A stretch of DNA of 64,000 nucleotides, taken from Thalassia testudinum (taxonomy: Eukaryota; Streptophyta; Magnoliopsida; Alismatales; Hydrocharitaceae). The position numbers and the translations under genes are program-made. Of this stretch, positions 11,461 through 22,732 are shown piece by piece; within the stretch, counting starts at the first letter, position 1; each line of letters begins with the position of its first letter. The notes beneath the pieces are model-generated. The model saw only the letters and a list, made by a program, of their open reading frames with translations. It was not told the origin of the DNA and did no database searches. Where the stretch lies: positions 19,918,224-19,982,223 of the forward strand of contig JAZHRO010000046.1 of assembly GCA_037157565.1 (NCBI GenBank), read 5' to 3'.

Positions 11461-11476
11461 TACCCCCATGCTTAGG
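11461..11476 (-). promoter_or_regulatory. LTR-adjacent polypurine tract of M0
   Basis: Plus-strand TACCCCCATGCTTAGG reads CCTAAGCATGGGGGTA on the element's sense strand, directly next to the LTR start. It matches the tracts of A and M1. Confidence 0.7.
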
Positions 11477-14400
11477 CTTTAATAGTCCCTTAGCAAACAA
11501 CTCATTAGGTGCAAAGTAATTTAAATACTAGCTAGGTAAGTGTGATGAGATATCTATTTACTCTTTGTTAACTATTTAGAGATGATCTTTATGCTGAAAA
11601 TTTTTCTAATAAGCCAACTATGTTTATGTCTGGACATTGTGAGAACTAGTTGCTCAGGAAGACTAATCAGAGCATAAGACTAATATGACATAGACCATCT
11701 CTCAACCAACAAGGACTCTTGATATTTGAACCTCAAGTGCGATTTCCAGGACTCAGAGGGTTTCACAAGGCTCAAAGTTAAGAGGTTATGATTGTGCTCA
11801 GTGAAAGGTCAGGACTAACCAGGTGAACTTTAAAACTCAATCCCAAGGTTTTACGTCTTTTTAAGTCTAGGTTGGTCTTAGCTTCAGCTCATGTATTTGA
11901 ATCAAATCTCAAAAATGAGGAAGACTCAAACCCAACTCTTAGTGCATTGTGGCTTGAAGAATATTTATGAAAATAGGGTATTTGTAATGCACCCTAAAAA
12001 AATATTTTTGATGGAAGAATATTTACAGGAGTTAAAGAACATACTTATTCAAAAGAATGTCTTTTTCTGAAAATTACTTTTGACTTTTTCTAATTTCTTT
12101 TCCTTTTTTGTTGCAAATAAATGTATGTCTCCAACAACTTTATTTGGTAGAGCACACTTATTTATGGGTGAGTACTTTGGTGGAAAGAGCTTCTCCTAAA
12201 CATAAGACTAAAGACTTAGAATAAGAGTCTACCTGCACACACAAGTAAGAACTCCACCTTCCTTAATGAACTCTAGGGTTGAATTTCAAGTTCACAAGGT
12301 CTTTCCCGACACAATGTAGTGTAAACTAAGATTACTTAGACTCCTAAGCCAAAGCAAACCAGCAAATCCTATATTGGTGACTTTGGTACAAGAATACGTC
12401 TTAAGCTAGGAGAGATCCTTGTCTATCTTGTTAAGGCTTGAAGTGTATTAAGCCAAATCTTGAGAGAATTAACCTATAGTGGCCCGAAAAGTCTAACCAG
12501 CAAAGGTTGAATGTCCATAAACGCTTATTTTATCTTTGTTTTCAACTATAAGATCATAATTAAACACTTATAATTCTTTTCAATGCTTTTCTTTCTCCTC
12601 AAAAGTTATGTTTTGTGGAGTTCTCCCTCAACAATAAGTTCATTCAGTCCTTATTGTATTTTTAGAATTTTATTTTTGACGTATTTTTTTCAAATATTTC
12701 AAATTTTTTCCATTTTTTTGGTATTTTTGATAATACTATACTATATACACTATAAGTGTGTCTATAATTGCATTTCAGAGAATGATTTCACCATTTACAC
12801 CCCTTCATGCTTAAATGATGTAATGTCCTCACTGTATGAATAGGGTGGATGCAAATGCATGCTTTGCTTTTCACTAACATAAACTGGGTGATGAAAGGAA
12901 GTTGGAATGAGGAGATAAAAATCTCTATGCAGACGATTTCAAGTTTGATACATGATCATAGTAGAAAGTCGAGCTAAGTAGTAAAATGCATGACAAGTGT
13001 GGCTATGAATGCATACTAAAAATGCAGCGATAGACACCTAATGAAAAAATGGAAAATAAGAAAGGTGAAAATAGCTATATACAAAATATAGGTTTGCTAA
13101 GTTTAACACCTTCAGTCAGGCATAAACTCAGTAAAGGTGTCAAGAATGTAAGAGCCAAAAGGATGGGTAGAGAATTGACAAGTCTGATGGAGCTCAATGA
13201 AAGATATAGATCATGATGTAGAAGAGGATGAGAGTTTGTCAATCTCAACAGTGAAGAATAGCTCCATAGTAAATATGAATTAGAATCAAAATACTTAGTA
13301 CAAGCCCAAGTAATGAGTGGGTTTCAAATTAGGAAACTTGGCTCAAGGTCCAAGTACACATAATAGAGTCAACTCAGAATTACTTGGCTTAAGGTCCAAG
13401 TAGAGAAACATAATATCTAGAAAAATCTATAGCTTCCACCTCTTCAATAAATGATTGTAGAATCAAGATGAAGAAGATGAATTAGGGTTGGGAAGAAGAG
13501 GTGGTTACTGATCTGAGTAAGGTGCAGAAGGATTAGAAGTGTACGAGAACAGGGAGGACAGAATGTGGAGGAACAAAGGTTCCTCTAGACAATATGGAAA
13601 AGATATGTCAATGAATACTCAGCAGGTAGTGTCACAACTGGATTGTTCATAGTTTCTTCCTTGAAGCAGACTGTAAAGAAGGAGGAAGTGTAGGTGACTT
13701 GGGCATCAGTACCCAGAGGAAGTAGTAGTGGTTGGTGTCAAGAATCATCTACTACCATCCATGAGTTCGATTTTTGAAAACATTTTGCGAAACAGTCACA
13801 AACTCACAGCAAAATCAATCCAACCAAACAACATCTCAACCTCATAATCAATACCACATAAATCAAGTGAGACAAAAGTCATGGATTTTTCCTAATGATC
13901 TACTACAACAAATAAAGTGTGCAAACAAATATTACTAGTCCAACTGTATGCATCCTTAGAGAAACCTAATGATGTGCAGACCTCTAAATCCACCTAGAAC
14001 TTGGATAAGACTAGCATGTGAATCCAAGCTCTTATGGGTGCTCAGAGAGACGAGATAGAAACATGTGTTTTTGTATACCTTATGTGATTGTGTAGTATGT
14101 ACACGATAAGCAATTGATAGAGTCTTGATGAAAAACCACATAAAGTTTCAAAGAATTTAATTATGACACACTTTGAATTAAGTTCTTCTCTTTAAGAATC
14201 TTTTTCATGCAGATGGTCTCATTTTTTAATCTTTTGCAAACAAGTAGTGGTCTTGCTTGATTATGTCTAATGCAAGGATGGCAGGAGCTTAAGAAAGTTA
14301 GAAATCATACCTAGCTCCAGCACTCAATAGTTAATAAAGTTTGATATAAAGTAAATCTAGTAGGACTTAATGCAAACCTATGATGGAATGCCTCTGTCAT

Positions 14401-14945
14401 GCTGCTGCTAAATAGGTAGAGATGAAATATTTTTGGTATTTTTCACTTTTGTAATTTTTTTTGAATTTCTTATTGTAAGAAATCAAATCAAATTGAAAAA
14501 TAAAGCGAAAAACATAAAGTGAAAAAAAGAATAAAAGAATAAGTGTCCACAACCCACATTATTACATCAAATGTGCACGAACATGCTCTCACAACTTATG
14601 TCTATACAAAGAATCCTAAAAATAAAAATAAAATATAAACCTAAATCCTAATGTCTAAACCAATCTAAACATGGATCCATTGAGAAAGTCCTGGAGTTGA
14701 AGAAACACTAGGAAGCAAGTCCACCAGGAAGTAAAGCAATTCTCCTCCAACTTCTCCTCAGGTACCATGAAAACAAAACAAAAGAAAAGGATTAGTCAAA
14801 CCAATATATCCAAAAGAAGCAAAGAATATAACAAATAAAAGAATGTATATACAAGAAAGAATATAAATAAAAAAATCACTATATACAAAGAAATCAAAAA
14901 TATATACAAGAGACAGAACAAACAAAAATTTTTGGCAAATAGAGA
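11477..14945 (-). other. Internal region of M0, no gag-pol
   Basis: I see no gag, protease, RT or integrase motif on either strand. On the minus strand a stop-ridden Pro/Ser/Tyr-rich frame runs from an ATG near 13765 to about 13135. It ends beside a GTTAAACTTAGCA motif (13104-13130) shared with M1 and M2, so it may be the remnant of an ORF like that of M2. Two near-identical segments with GGTCCAAGTA occur at 13332-13356 and 13381-13405. A 7-bp-arm hairpin GAGGAACAAAGGTTCCTC is at 13570-13587. Confidence 0.55.
12797..12812 (-). promoter_or_regulatory. Internal polypurine-like tract of M0
   Basis: ACACCCCTTCATGCTTA with the following AATGATGTAATGTCCTCA matches M2 at 53768-53800, where the tract is intact. 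The M0 purine run is interrupted by two T/A changes. Confidence 0.5.
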
Positions 14946-14969
14946 GTTGCCTACTTGGCAACGACTCCA
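14946..14969 (-). other. Degenerate primer binding site of M0
   Basis: On the minus strand the sequence is TGGAGTCGTTGCCAAGTAGG followed by CAAC. It has the layout of the tRNA-Asp primer sites of M1 and M2 but differs at several positions. It lies six bases from the LTR opening TGGTCACAG at 14976. Confidence 0.6.
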
Positions 14970-15939
14970 AAAATATGGTCACAGACATTTGCATTGCAAT
15001 AAAAATAGTATTTTAGACGTCGTTGTAGTAGTATATTTGTCACAATGCAAATAGACATCGCATCATTTTATTTATTTATATAATTTTTACTAGTTTATTC
15101 CAGGTCATTCACTAGGAGGTAATTTTTGATATACATCACTCTCTATGTCCAAAAATATTCTTTTATTTTAAAAATATTAATTTTATATACAAAATGAATC
15201 AATTAATGAATGAATTGGTTAATTATATACAAATAAATCAATAATTCTACCTACAATGCCTTAAATAAATTTACAACTAATAGGCATCAAAAATTAATTA
15301 ATACTACACTATGTTAGTTATGTACAACTACTCTAAGTAATACCTAAATATCGGTACAAAAATAGCTACTAATATATACTATACTAAGTTATATTAACAT
15401 ACTAATATCTTTAGCAACATATATTCTATATATACAGTAACATATATATATGTCGCTGTAGGCTTAGTAAAATGTAAACACAGCGTAAGGCAAAAAGAAC
15501 TATCTATACTAACATATTTACATATATATAGTGACGGTTATATTCGTGGGATAGACAACACCCAACAAGGTGGGACTAGACTACTACTAGAGATCGGCTC
15601 TAGTTCAATTAGGTGCATTTTTATTCAGTTTAATTCAGACCCAAGAAAAACCCATAATAGGCCTAGCTACAATGTAGGCCCCCGGCCCATGCATTGTATA
15701 AACGTATGCTCAATATCGTGCTTAGATCAGATCAGACGAGAGGGTTATGGGATAAGAGGCACCCTATGCCATGATGATTGGGAGGCCATGATCATAGAAA
15801 CCTTTTAAACCGCTTCAGCCACCCTTTAACCCACAATGTGGGACTAAAGAGCGGTGCCTAATTGGGTGCATCTCATCATGTGCAATTGCGTGAAAATAGA
15901 GGGTTTCGCCCTCGATTTGAGGGCCTAATATTAATCCAA

Positions 15940-16680
15940 TTTTAAATTAAATTATATTTTTGGAAAGCCCTAATATAAGGCTACATAGTTGTGCAATTAA
16001 TTTAGGAAACTAAGTTATATATATATATATATTAAAATTGGTTAAAGTTAGGAGTTTGTACACGTTAACTTAGGATTTAATTTGTTAATTAAAGTACAAA
16101 TTAGTTAATTAATCATGAAATTGACTTTATACAGAGTTAATATACATAATGAACTATTTATTACACATTTTTAATTTATTTTAGAGACCTTATTTTAATT
16201 TACTTACATTTACATAATTAAGTTATAAATATTACAATACGCTATAAATACAGTATAGATAGGTTGAAGATACTTAAAGTAATATTATACAATTATACAT
16301 AATTAGGTACTTTGGTATTAACTTAACTTACAAATTTATTTTCTTTTAAGTTAATAATTTACGTAATTAACTTAATAACTTAATTACCTACAATAACTAC
16401 ATTAATAAATTAATATCCAGGTATCATATAATATATATTACCTAGTTAAATATGTATGCATAGTATTAGATATAGTTATATACATATACATAGGTTTTTA
16501 TAATTATTTATGATAATATACATTTAAGTTAATATAACTAATATATAATTATACGATAAAGTTATATATACAGTAACTCATTATAAATATTTTATTTAAT
16601 ATATAGAATATGTATATAAGTTATTTATATACATTATTTACATATTTTACAATATATACATTTAACCTAGTATTAAATTA
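15940..16680. repeat. AT-rich low-complexity block
   Basis: About 740 bases are almost entirely A and T, built from variants of TTAATTAA, TTAACTTA and ATATATA without a fixed period. No coding potential is seen. Confidence 0.8.
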
Positions 16681-18488
16681 TATTTATAAGTATATACACA
16701 CTATACATGGTATTTTTAGGTGTTTTTGGACATTTTTTGATTTTTATAGTTTTTGTATTTATAGTAGAGATAAGGGATGAGAGAGAAAGGATGAGATAAG
16801 AGAGAGAAAATCTCTTTTTGGTATTTTGATCATAGTTTCTTTTATTAAATTCCAAAGTATACTGAGCTGTTGACTAGTATGTTCTACTAAGCCGAGGGCT
16901 TAGAATACTTTGAAACTTGGCTAACTCCTAGAAAAATACCTGATCTTACTCAAGACAAGTTTGTTTAATTTTTTTATAATTGTTCTTTGATTTTTTAGAA
17001 TTTTCAAAGTTCATCCAAATGAGGCCATAAATGAATTCTAATAATGAACCTGAGACCTCTAAATGGATTCTATGTGTTGGAAATGCAACTCATTCACTCA
17101 GAAATGTCCAACACAACACATGAGAGGTATTTAAATCATTAAACATGATTTGACTTTTGATTCCAATAAAATTAAAATTTGAACAATTATGTACATTGAA
17201 AAGTAGCTGACAAGGGATATTAACAAAATTGACAAGCTATTCTAATTATATTTCATTCACATTTTAGTACAAGAAAGCTTATTCTAAGTAGTGCTACAGT
17301 ATAACACACATCAGCTCCTTTTGATCTCCAAATTCAAGCAAAATCAACTTGTAATTCCTCTCATCTAGATTTTACTACTATAATGAAAACAGTAGCAACT
17401 GCTACTCAGTTTTTGCAGCTAGTTCAGTTGCTATTGCTACTATAATGGCAGCAACTGCTGCTTAAGAGAATCAGTAGCTCTCAGCTACTGTACTACTACA
17501 AAAACTAAGCAGCAGTTGCTACAAAAATCTAAAAACCTTTTGCAGCTAATGTTGCTACCAAAAAAAAATCAGACCATTGAGAAATCCAACTCCTACTCAC
17601 AAATCTGAACCAAACATTTAAAATCCCACTTTCAATTGTGACAAATTAACCATCATAAAATTTGAAATCTCTGAATAACCAAATCTTGGACTATATGAAC
17701 CTAAAACCCCTAATATGGTCTTCACCTCACACTATAGACAGTGTGGAGATAAAGATCCATATCAATCCATAAAATCAACCTCAAACTATTTCCAGATCTT
17801 CATTAAACCATTTCAAATCTCAATTAACACCTAGAACACAATTCAAATTCTCTAAAATCAGTAGAGGATGTCACCCAGATTAGGCCTTTAATGTGTGATC
17901 ACCAAGATGAATTGATCATCAATAGTTCATGCACACCATTGATTGGTGTATAGGGGCTATAGGTGGTACATTAAACCACACTAAGTCATCACCAAAACCT
18001 CATTTCATTGCATTGAAAATCCTAGGCTTTGGCTACCTTTCGAAACACCCAAAATAGTGAATCGAGCTAAAATTGGGCATGAAAGCACACTCGATTAAAA
18101 TCTGTTTCAATGAATTCAAATTCATTGCCATTGGCTCATTTAAACTCTAAAAACATCAACTCACTCAATTAAACACAATTTAAATCAAATTGAATCACTG
18201 ATCTCCAAATCAAGCATGGTAATCAAATCCATAGCTTTTGAGTGAATCAACACATTTAAAACAAAACAAGGGGGGCTTATGGACAAATGGATTGAATAAA
18301 AAAACCCCACTGTGGTTTTTAGGTGCAAAGTCAAACCTAAGAGCCTAAGGTCTTGATGGATGGGCGAAAGATGATGTAAATTGCACGGAAAAAATCAGAA
18401 AGCGATCATGAAATGGTGGGGAAGAAGAGTTAACAAGCGAACAATAATGAATTCATCTTCTCTGATTGGGATCGATTAGAGGAGGTGG

Positions 18489-18493
18489 GGGAT
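18489..18493. repeat. Left target-site candidate of M1 (GGGAT)
   Basis: These five bases precede the TGATAGAG that opens the left LTR of M1. The matching copy cannot be checked, because the right end of M1 is lost at the junction with M2. Confidence 0.35.
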
Positions 18494-20676
18494 TGATAGA
18501 GGGCGATTCTCATGCATGTTTTGAAAACAGAGATCTCGTCATAGTATAGTGCGCAAAAATGCTTGTAAAAAATAATTTATAAAAATAACGGGATTTGAGT
18601 CTCGGTCGTTCATCTCTGGGAGGCATTTATGGAAATGTAGATTTGAAATCAATCTTGCTCACTCTACTTATTCAACATCGCATGTCGATTTATGCTAAGC
18701 TCATATTGATGCATGACATGCTGTTGCCAGAATATCAGGAATTGAAAACATGCAACTTTAATCACACCAAAAGATGATAATCAGGCACATGGTGGTTTTT
18801 AACATATATATATATATATATAAAGATGATGATAACAGAGTTGCAGAGCACTGGTAGCGGAATGCTTGTACAAGGAATGTAAAAACTAACAGCTATTAGA
18901 AAATGACTGCATACATGAATCTACGGGAGATTATGCATGCATCATTGGGGTAAGGAGCTACACTACTAAGCAGTAAATAAAGCATTAAATCTATGAAGAA
19001 CTATAATCTAGTCTAGTAGAACTAAGGGCATTCAGAGGTGGGCTTCGATGGCCTTTGACTTGGTTGAGAAGAGAAAGAGGGACGGCCAATGGTGCTTAGG
19101 TCGGACATTAGAGAGAGGTCAAGGAGGTAATCCAACATCTTGGCATGGAGATGGTGGTCGCCATGGTGAAGCTACTCGTGGAGGTGGAGTGATGATGGCT
19201 TCTGGAAGGTGGAGCTATGCTAAAATGGAGCCAAGAGTGAATGGGTGCAAATGGCCACCCCTTAGGTCTTTTCATAGACCTAAGGGAAGTTTTGTAGAGA
19301 ATTATGGAATTCTCTAGAGAGGCCTATGGTGGGAGCTCGTGGGAGAGTGAGAGAAAGGATGGATGGTGATTTTTAGATCCACCAAATGTGGATCTAAAAA
19401 TTGAATGGCTCTTGGTTGCTAATTTTAGCAACCAAGGCAACAACACATGGTAGAGAGTTCTAGAGAACTCTAGGCTAGGTATTTTCGTGTGGATGGTGTG
19501 TGTGGGTGTGTGTGGGTCAAAACTTAGGTGGCTAGGTTGATTAGGTTAGGTTCTAGTGGGTTTAGGTCAAGGTAGGTCTCAAATTAGGGTTGTAAACCCT
19601 AATTCACTAAGGTAAAGTGCAATTAAACTTAATAAAAGTTTAATTGGGTGTGTGGAAACCTAATTGAGCGTAAAATAACTCAATTAAGTCAGGTCTAAGT
19701 CAATTGGACTCTCACTGAGTCCAATTGAACAGTGTGTGCTGAGATGAGGGCCCAATTAGACTCAATGAGTCCAATTGAATAGGCTGATGAAATTGACAAT
19801 GATCCAAGTCAATTAGGTTTAGTGAGGGCATAATTAGGTCCTTAGGGAGGTCTATAGGTGATGAACTAGGGTTAGGGTACCTTAATTTAGGTTCCTATGG
19901 GGTTGGAATTGGGTTTAGGGGCCTAGGAATTTAAGATCCAAGCTTGAATTCAAAAACAGGAACTAGAGAGTAGTTCCAAACATCTAATAATAGTGTCAGA
20001 TGTCTTATAGTGAAAAATCAGAAGTCCATACTTGTTGTCTAGAAGTCTAATCAGAGTCAGGTGGGATTCTAGGTTTTGTCTTGGGTATTCTGCAGAAATT
20101 GGATGTCTGACCAAGTGTCTGGACGTCTAATAACACTACAGAAGTGGGTTTAAGGTGTACGGGAGTTGGCTAAGGGTTCTGGATGACCTATAACTCATAT
20201 GGACATCCAGATAGAGGCTGCAGTTAGAGTTTTAGGGTTTCCTAGGGTGTAGTGACCTAATCTAAGGGTGGCTAAGCCTTGGGGAGGCTTCTAGGCTATC
20301 CTAGGGCTATGATGGACCTAAGTTCTTCACAATATATTTCCTTATTCCTACTTAATGGAATAGCATATCTTAATTCCCTTTCATTATTATCTACTACATC
20401 TAATCTATGTCTTCCGCTCCAGCTCTGCTGCGACACCAGTTATTCTTTATTCTTCAGATCCAGCTTTAGATCCAGCCTCAGATCTTGCTTCTGATCAGCT
20501 TATTACCTGCAATTGACATAATGCACATAATCAATACATTATAGCATTACTTTATGCATAGCTAAAAGAAAGTAGTAAAGGTGCTAGTAATGCTTATGCA
20601 TGCATGAATTACCCTAACTTATGCTAAGTCCTAGCCTAATTTAGGTCAATTAAGACCTATGATTGCTGCACAATCA
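18494..20676 (-). repeat. 3' LTR of M1
   Basis: It opens with TGATAGAGGG (matched at 44949) and ends at 20676 with the palindrome TGATTGCTGCACAATCA beside a polypurine tract. It is 2183 bp. It contains about 250 bp (18582-18834) absent from the 5' LTR and a short (TA)n run near 18800. Open frames here are short and unremarkable. Confidence 0.88.
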
Positions 20677-20690
20677 TACCCCCATGCCTA
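20677..20690 (-). promoter_or_regulatory. LTR-adjacent polypurine tract of M1
   Basis: Plus-strand TACCCCCATGCCTA is TAGGCATGGGGGTA on the sense strand, directly abutting the LTR. Confidence 0.8.
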
Positions 20691-22455
20691 AATCTTGCTT
20701 GTCCCTAGCAAATGCGAGACTAAATTATTCATAGAAGGGTCCCTAAGGGATTGATTATTTTATCAAGTGTATGCCTAGAGATTTTTACTCCTTTTTTTTT
20801 CATCCTATGCTCTAGAAATCCAGACAATCATGAAAGTGTAGCTATGTAGCTTTTGCAATGGATTCGAGTGAAAAATTAATTCACCTCTAAAGCCTAGTAA
20901 AATTCTAGTAGGATAGGCGGACATCTTCCCTCAGGGTATTCAAGATATTCTATGAATTCCACCCGACTTTAAGCTTAGGTAGAGAATCTTAGAGGGAAAA
21001 GATTATATATTTGTGGCTCACTCTCAGTTGGTGCTACATAGAAATTAGTACTTCAGAATCTAGATTCCTGGATTATCAAGTAACTCAACTCAGCAAAATA
21101 CAAGAAAAACTATGCTCTCTTTTGGTTCCTTTGTATTCATTCTTTCTTTTTCTCTTTTTTTTTCTTTTTAGAGATCACAATCTCACCAGATTCTCACATA
21201 TGACCTGTATTTGGTGGTCTCACTTGACATTAACACTTTAATTGAGTTTCATAGCCCTAACACTAAGTTGGAATTCCTCAGCCAGTATTCGGGTGATCAG
21301 AAACATAGAAAGATAAGTTAGGGCCATATTTGGTGGGTCTCAAATTTATTTGTTGGTATTGCCGCAATGCAACTAAAATAAACACTGAATATTCACAAAC
21401 TCTTTTTCTACTCTTTTCTTCTCTTTTTTTGTTTCTTTTCTTTTCTTTTCCTTTTTTCTCTTTTTTCTCTTTTTTCTCTTTTTTTTCCTTTTTCTCATTT
21501 TCTCATTTTTTCAATATTTTCTTTTCATATATAATTTTTCTAACTCAACACAATCTAGCAGCACATTCATGAATTTTATTGAAGAGGCATTATTAGCGAT
21601 TGGTGGTACTCAAGAGACATTGAGTGGCTTATTTGGTGGAAGTGCCTACTCACGGCACTGGGAAAGATGAATAGGACGGTGTATTTCTGACCTTGACATC
21701 AATACCCTCCTTTAGCTGAGGATTCCATAAAGAATGGTCGTAACCATCCACCTTAGCCCTAGTTTTATGAAAACTTGTTCTCTGCGCATTTACCTTATTT
21801 GGTGGCTCTCAAAATTTCACGCAAAAATGTACACGCAGGATCTGAGAGCGAAAACTATGCCTAATCTCTGAGTATCATTACCTAATTATCTAGGATTCCA
21901 GATTCCTTGCACTAATCTTAGAGCACTAGTACACTCTACTCTTATCTCACACTATTTGGTGGATTTTTGGAAAAAAATCTGCCTAACTCCCAAAACACTA
22001 TCCAAGGGTTTAAGAAAAGAGGCACTACTTCATCTCGATAGACTAAAGACATTTATCAACCTTCACTGTGAATCCATTGCAAATTCTACATGTGTGTGAA
22101 AAATTATACTAGATTCCAGATTACAGGAATCAACTAGAGGATAAAATCCCTAATGCATTCTCTTAATAAAATAATCTTATTCATGGATGCACTATGTATA
22201 TATGCTATAAACAAGTAACTTGTTATATTAGTACTTCATGAAATTTTCCTTTAGGGTTACATTTAGCTTGACCCTAAATTTATAACAAAAGGATGAGCGA
22301 GTGAGTCGGAAGTAGCTGTTGCAGACAATTTTTAGCTCCAATGCGAGCATTGGAGGTGGAGTCAGTTGTTCTTTTATTTAGGGTCCTAAAGTACATTTGA
22401 CATGTAGCTCAGAGGTTTTCCTAAATGTTGACATAAAAATTTTCAATTTTGTCAT
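20691..22455 (-). other. 3' non-coding region of M1
   Basis: There is no envelope-like ORF. Five exact copies of TATTTGGTGG or TTATTTGGTGG occur at 21208, 21327, 21629, 21795 and 21953, and a pyrimidine tract is at 21400-21535. It is collinear with the 3' non-coding region of element A read in reverse. Confidence 0.75.
21400..21535 (-). repeat. Polypyrimidine tract (purine-rich on M1 sense strand)
   Basis: About 130 bases of C and T in TTTTCT-type units. It is the counterpart of 7977-8103 in A and 53158-53240 in M2. Confidence 0.85.
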
Positions 22456-22474
22456 ATCTACCCCCCCATGCCTA
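22456..22474 (-). promoter_or_regulatory. Internal polypurine tract of M1
   Basis: Plus-strand ATCTACCCCCCCATGCCTA lies between the integrase end and the 3' non-coding region. On the sense strand it is preceded by CATGAGGACATGCAAG, as in A and M2. Confidence 0.65.
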
Positions 22475-22732
22475 AGTTCTTGCATGTCCTCATGCATGAA
22501 TATAAAAGAAAATAAATACAACAGGGAGTAAATGGGTAGAGATCACCTGGAATTGCTCCTGAAATTTTAACGTTTAGATTGGCCAACCTGACAGTATGTA
22601 ATATGCAAGAGAAATATGCTTAAAAGAAAAATATGCTATGTATAAAAATGGTTATGTATAGATAATGGTAGAATGTGGGATATGCTATCTATATGTGCTA
22701 AGTTTAACGCCTCCAGCTGGGTGAGAACTTAA

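Larger units (their letters stand above)
10608..18493 (-). mobile_element. Element M0: non-autonomous Athila-like LTR retrotransposon
   Basis: On the minus strand this reads: LTR (right, from 14976), a primer-site-like stretch at 14946-14969, about 3.5 kb with no gag, RT or integrase, an internal polypurine-like tract at 12797-12812, an LTR-adjacent polypurine tract at 11461, and a partial LTR at 10608-11460. The two LTR parts do not overlap in alignment. The simplest reading is that element A interrupted the left LTR and M1 the right LTR. M0 shares the tract and ORF-end motif with M1 and M2, so it belongs to the same broad lineage. Confidence 0.65.
14976..18493 (-). repeat. Partial 5' LTR of M0 (U5 side), cut by M1
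   Basis: The boundary is set by the primer site. The region runs to the M1 insertion at 18494. It has a 10-bp inverted repeat ATTTGCATTG / CAATGCAAAT (14987-14996 and 15043-15052), a diverged direct repeat near 15566 and 15836 with GTGGGACTA, an AT-rich block at 15940-16680, and a stem-loop cluster at 17385-17545. At over 3.5 kb it is long for an LTR, so unrecognised insertions are possible. No coding region is seen. Confidence 0.45.
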
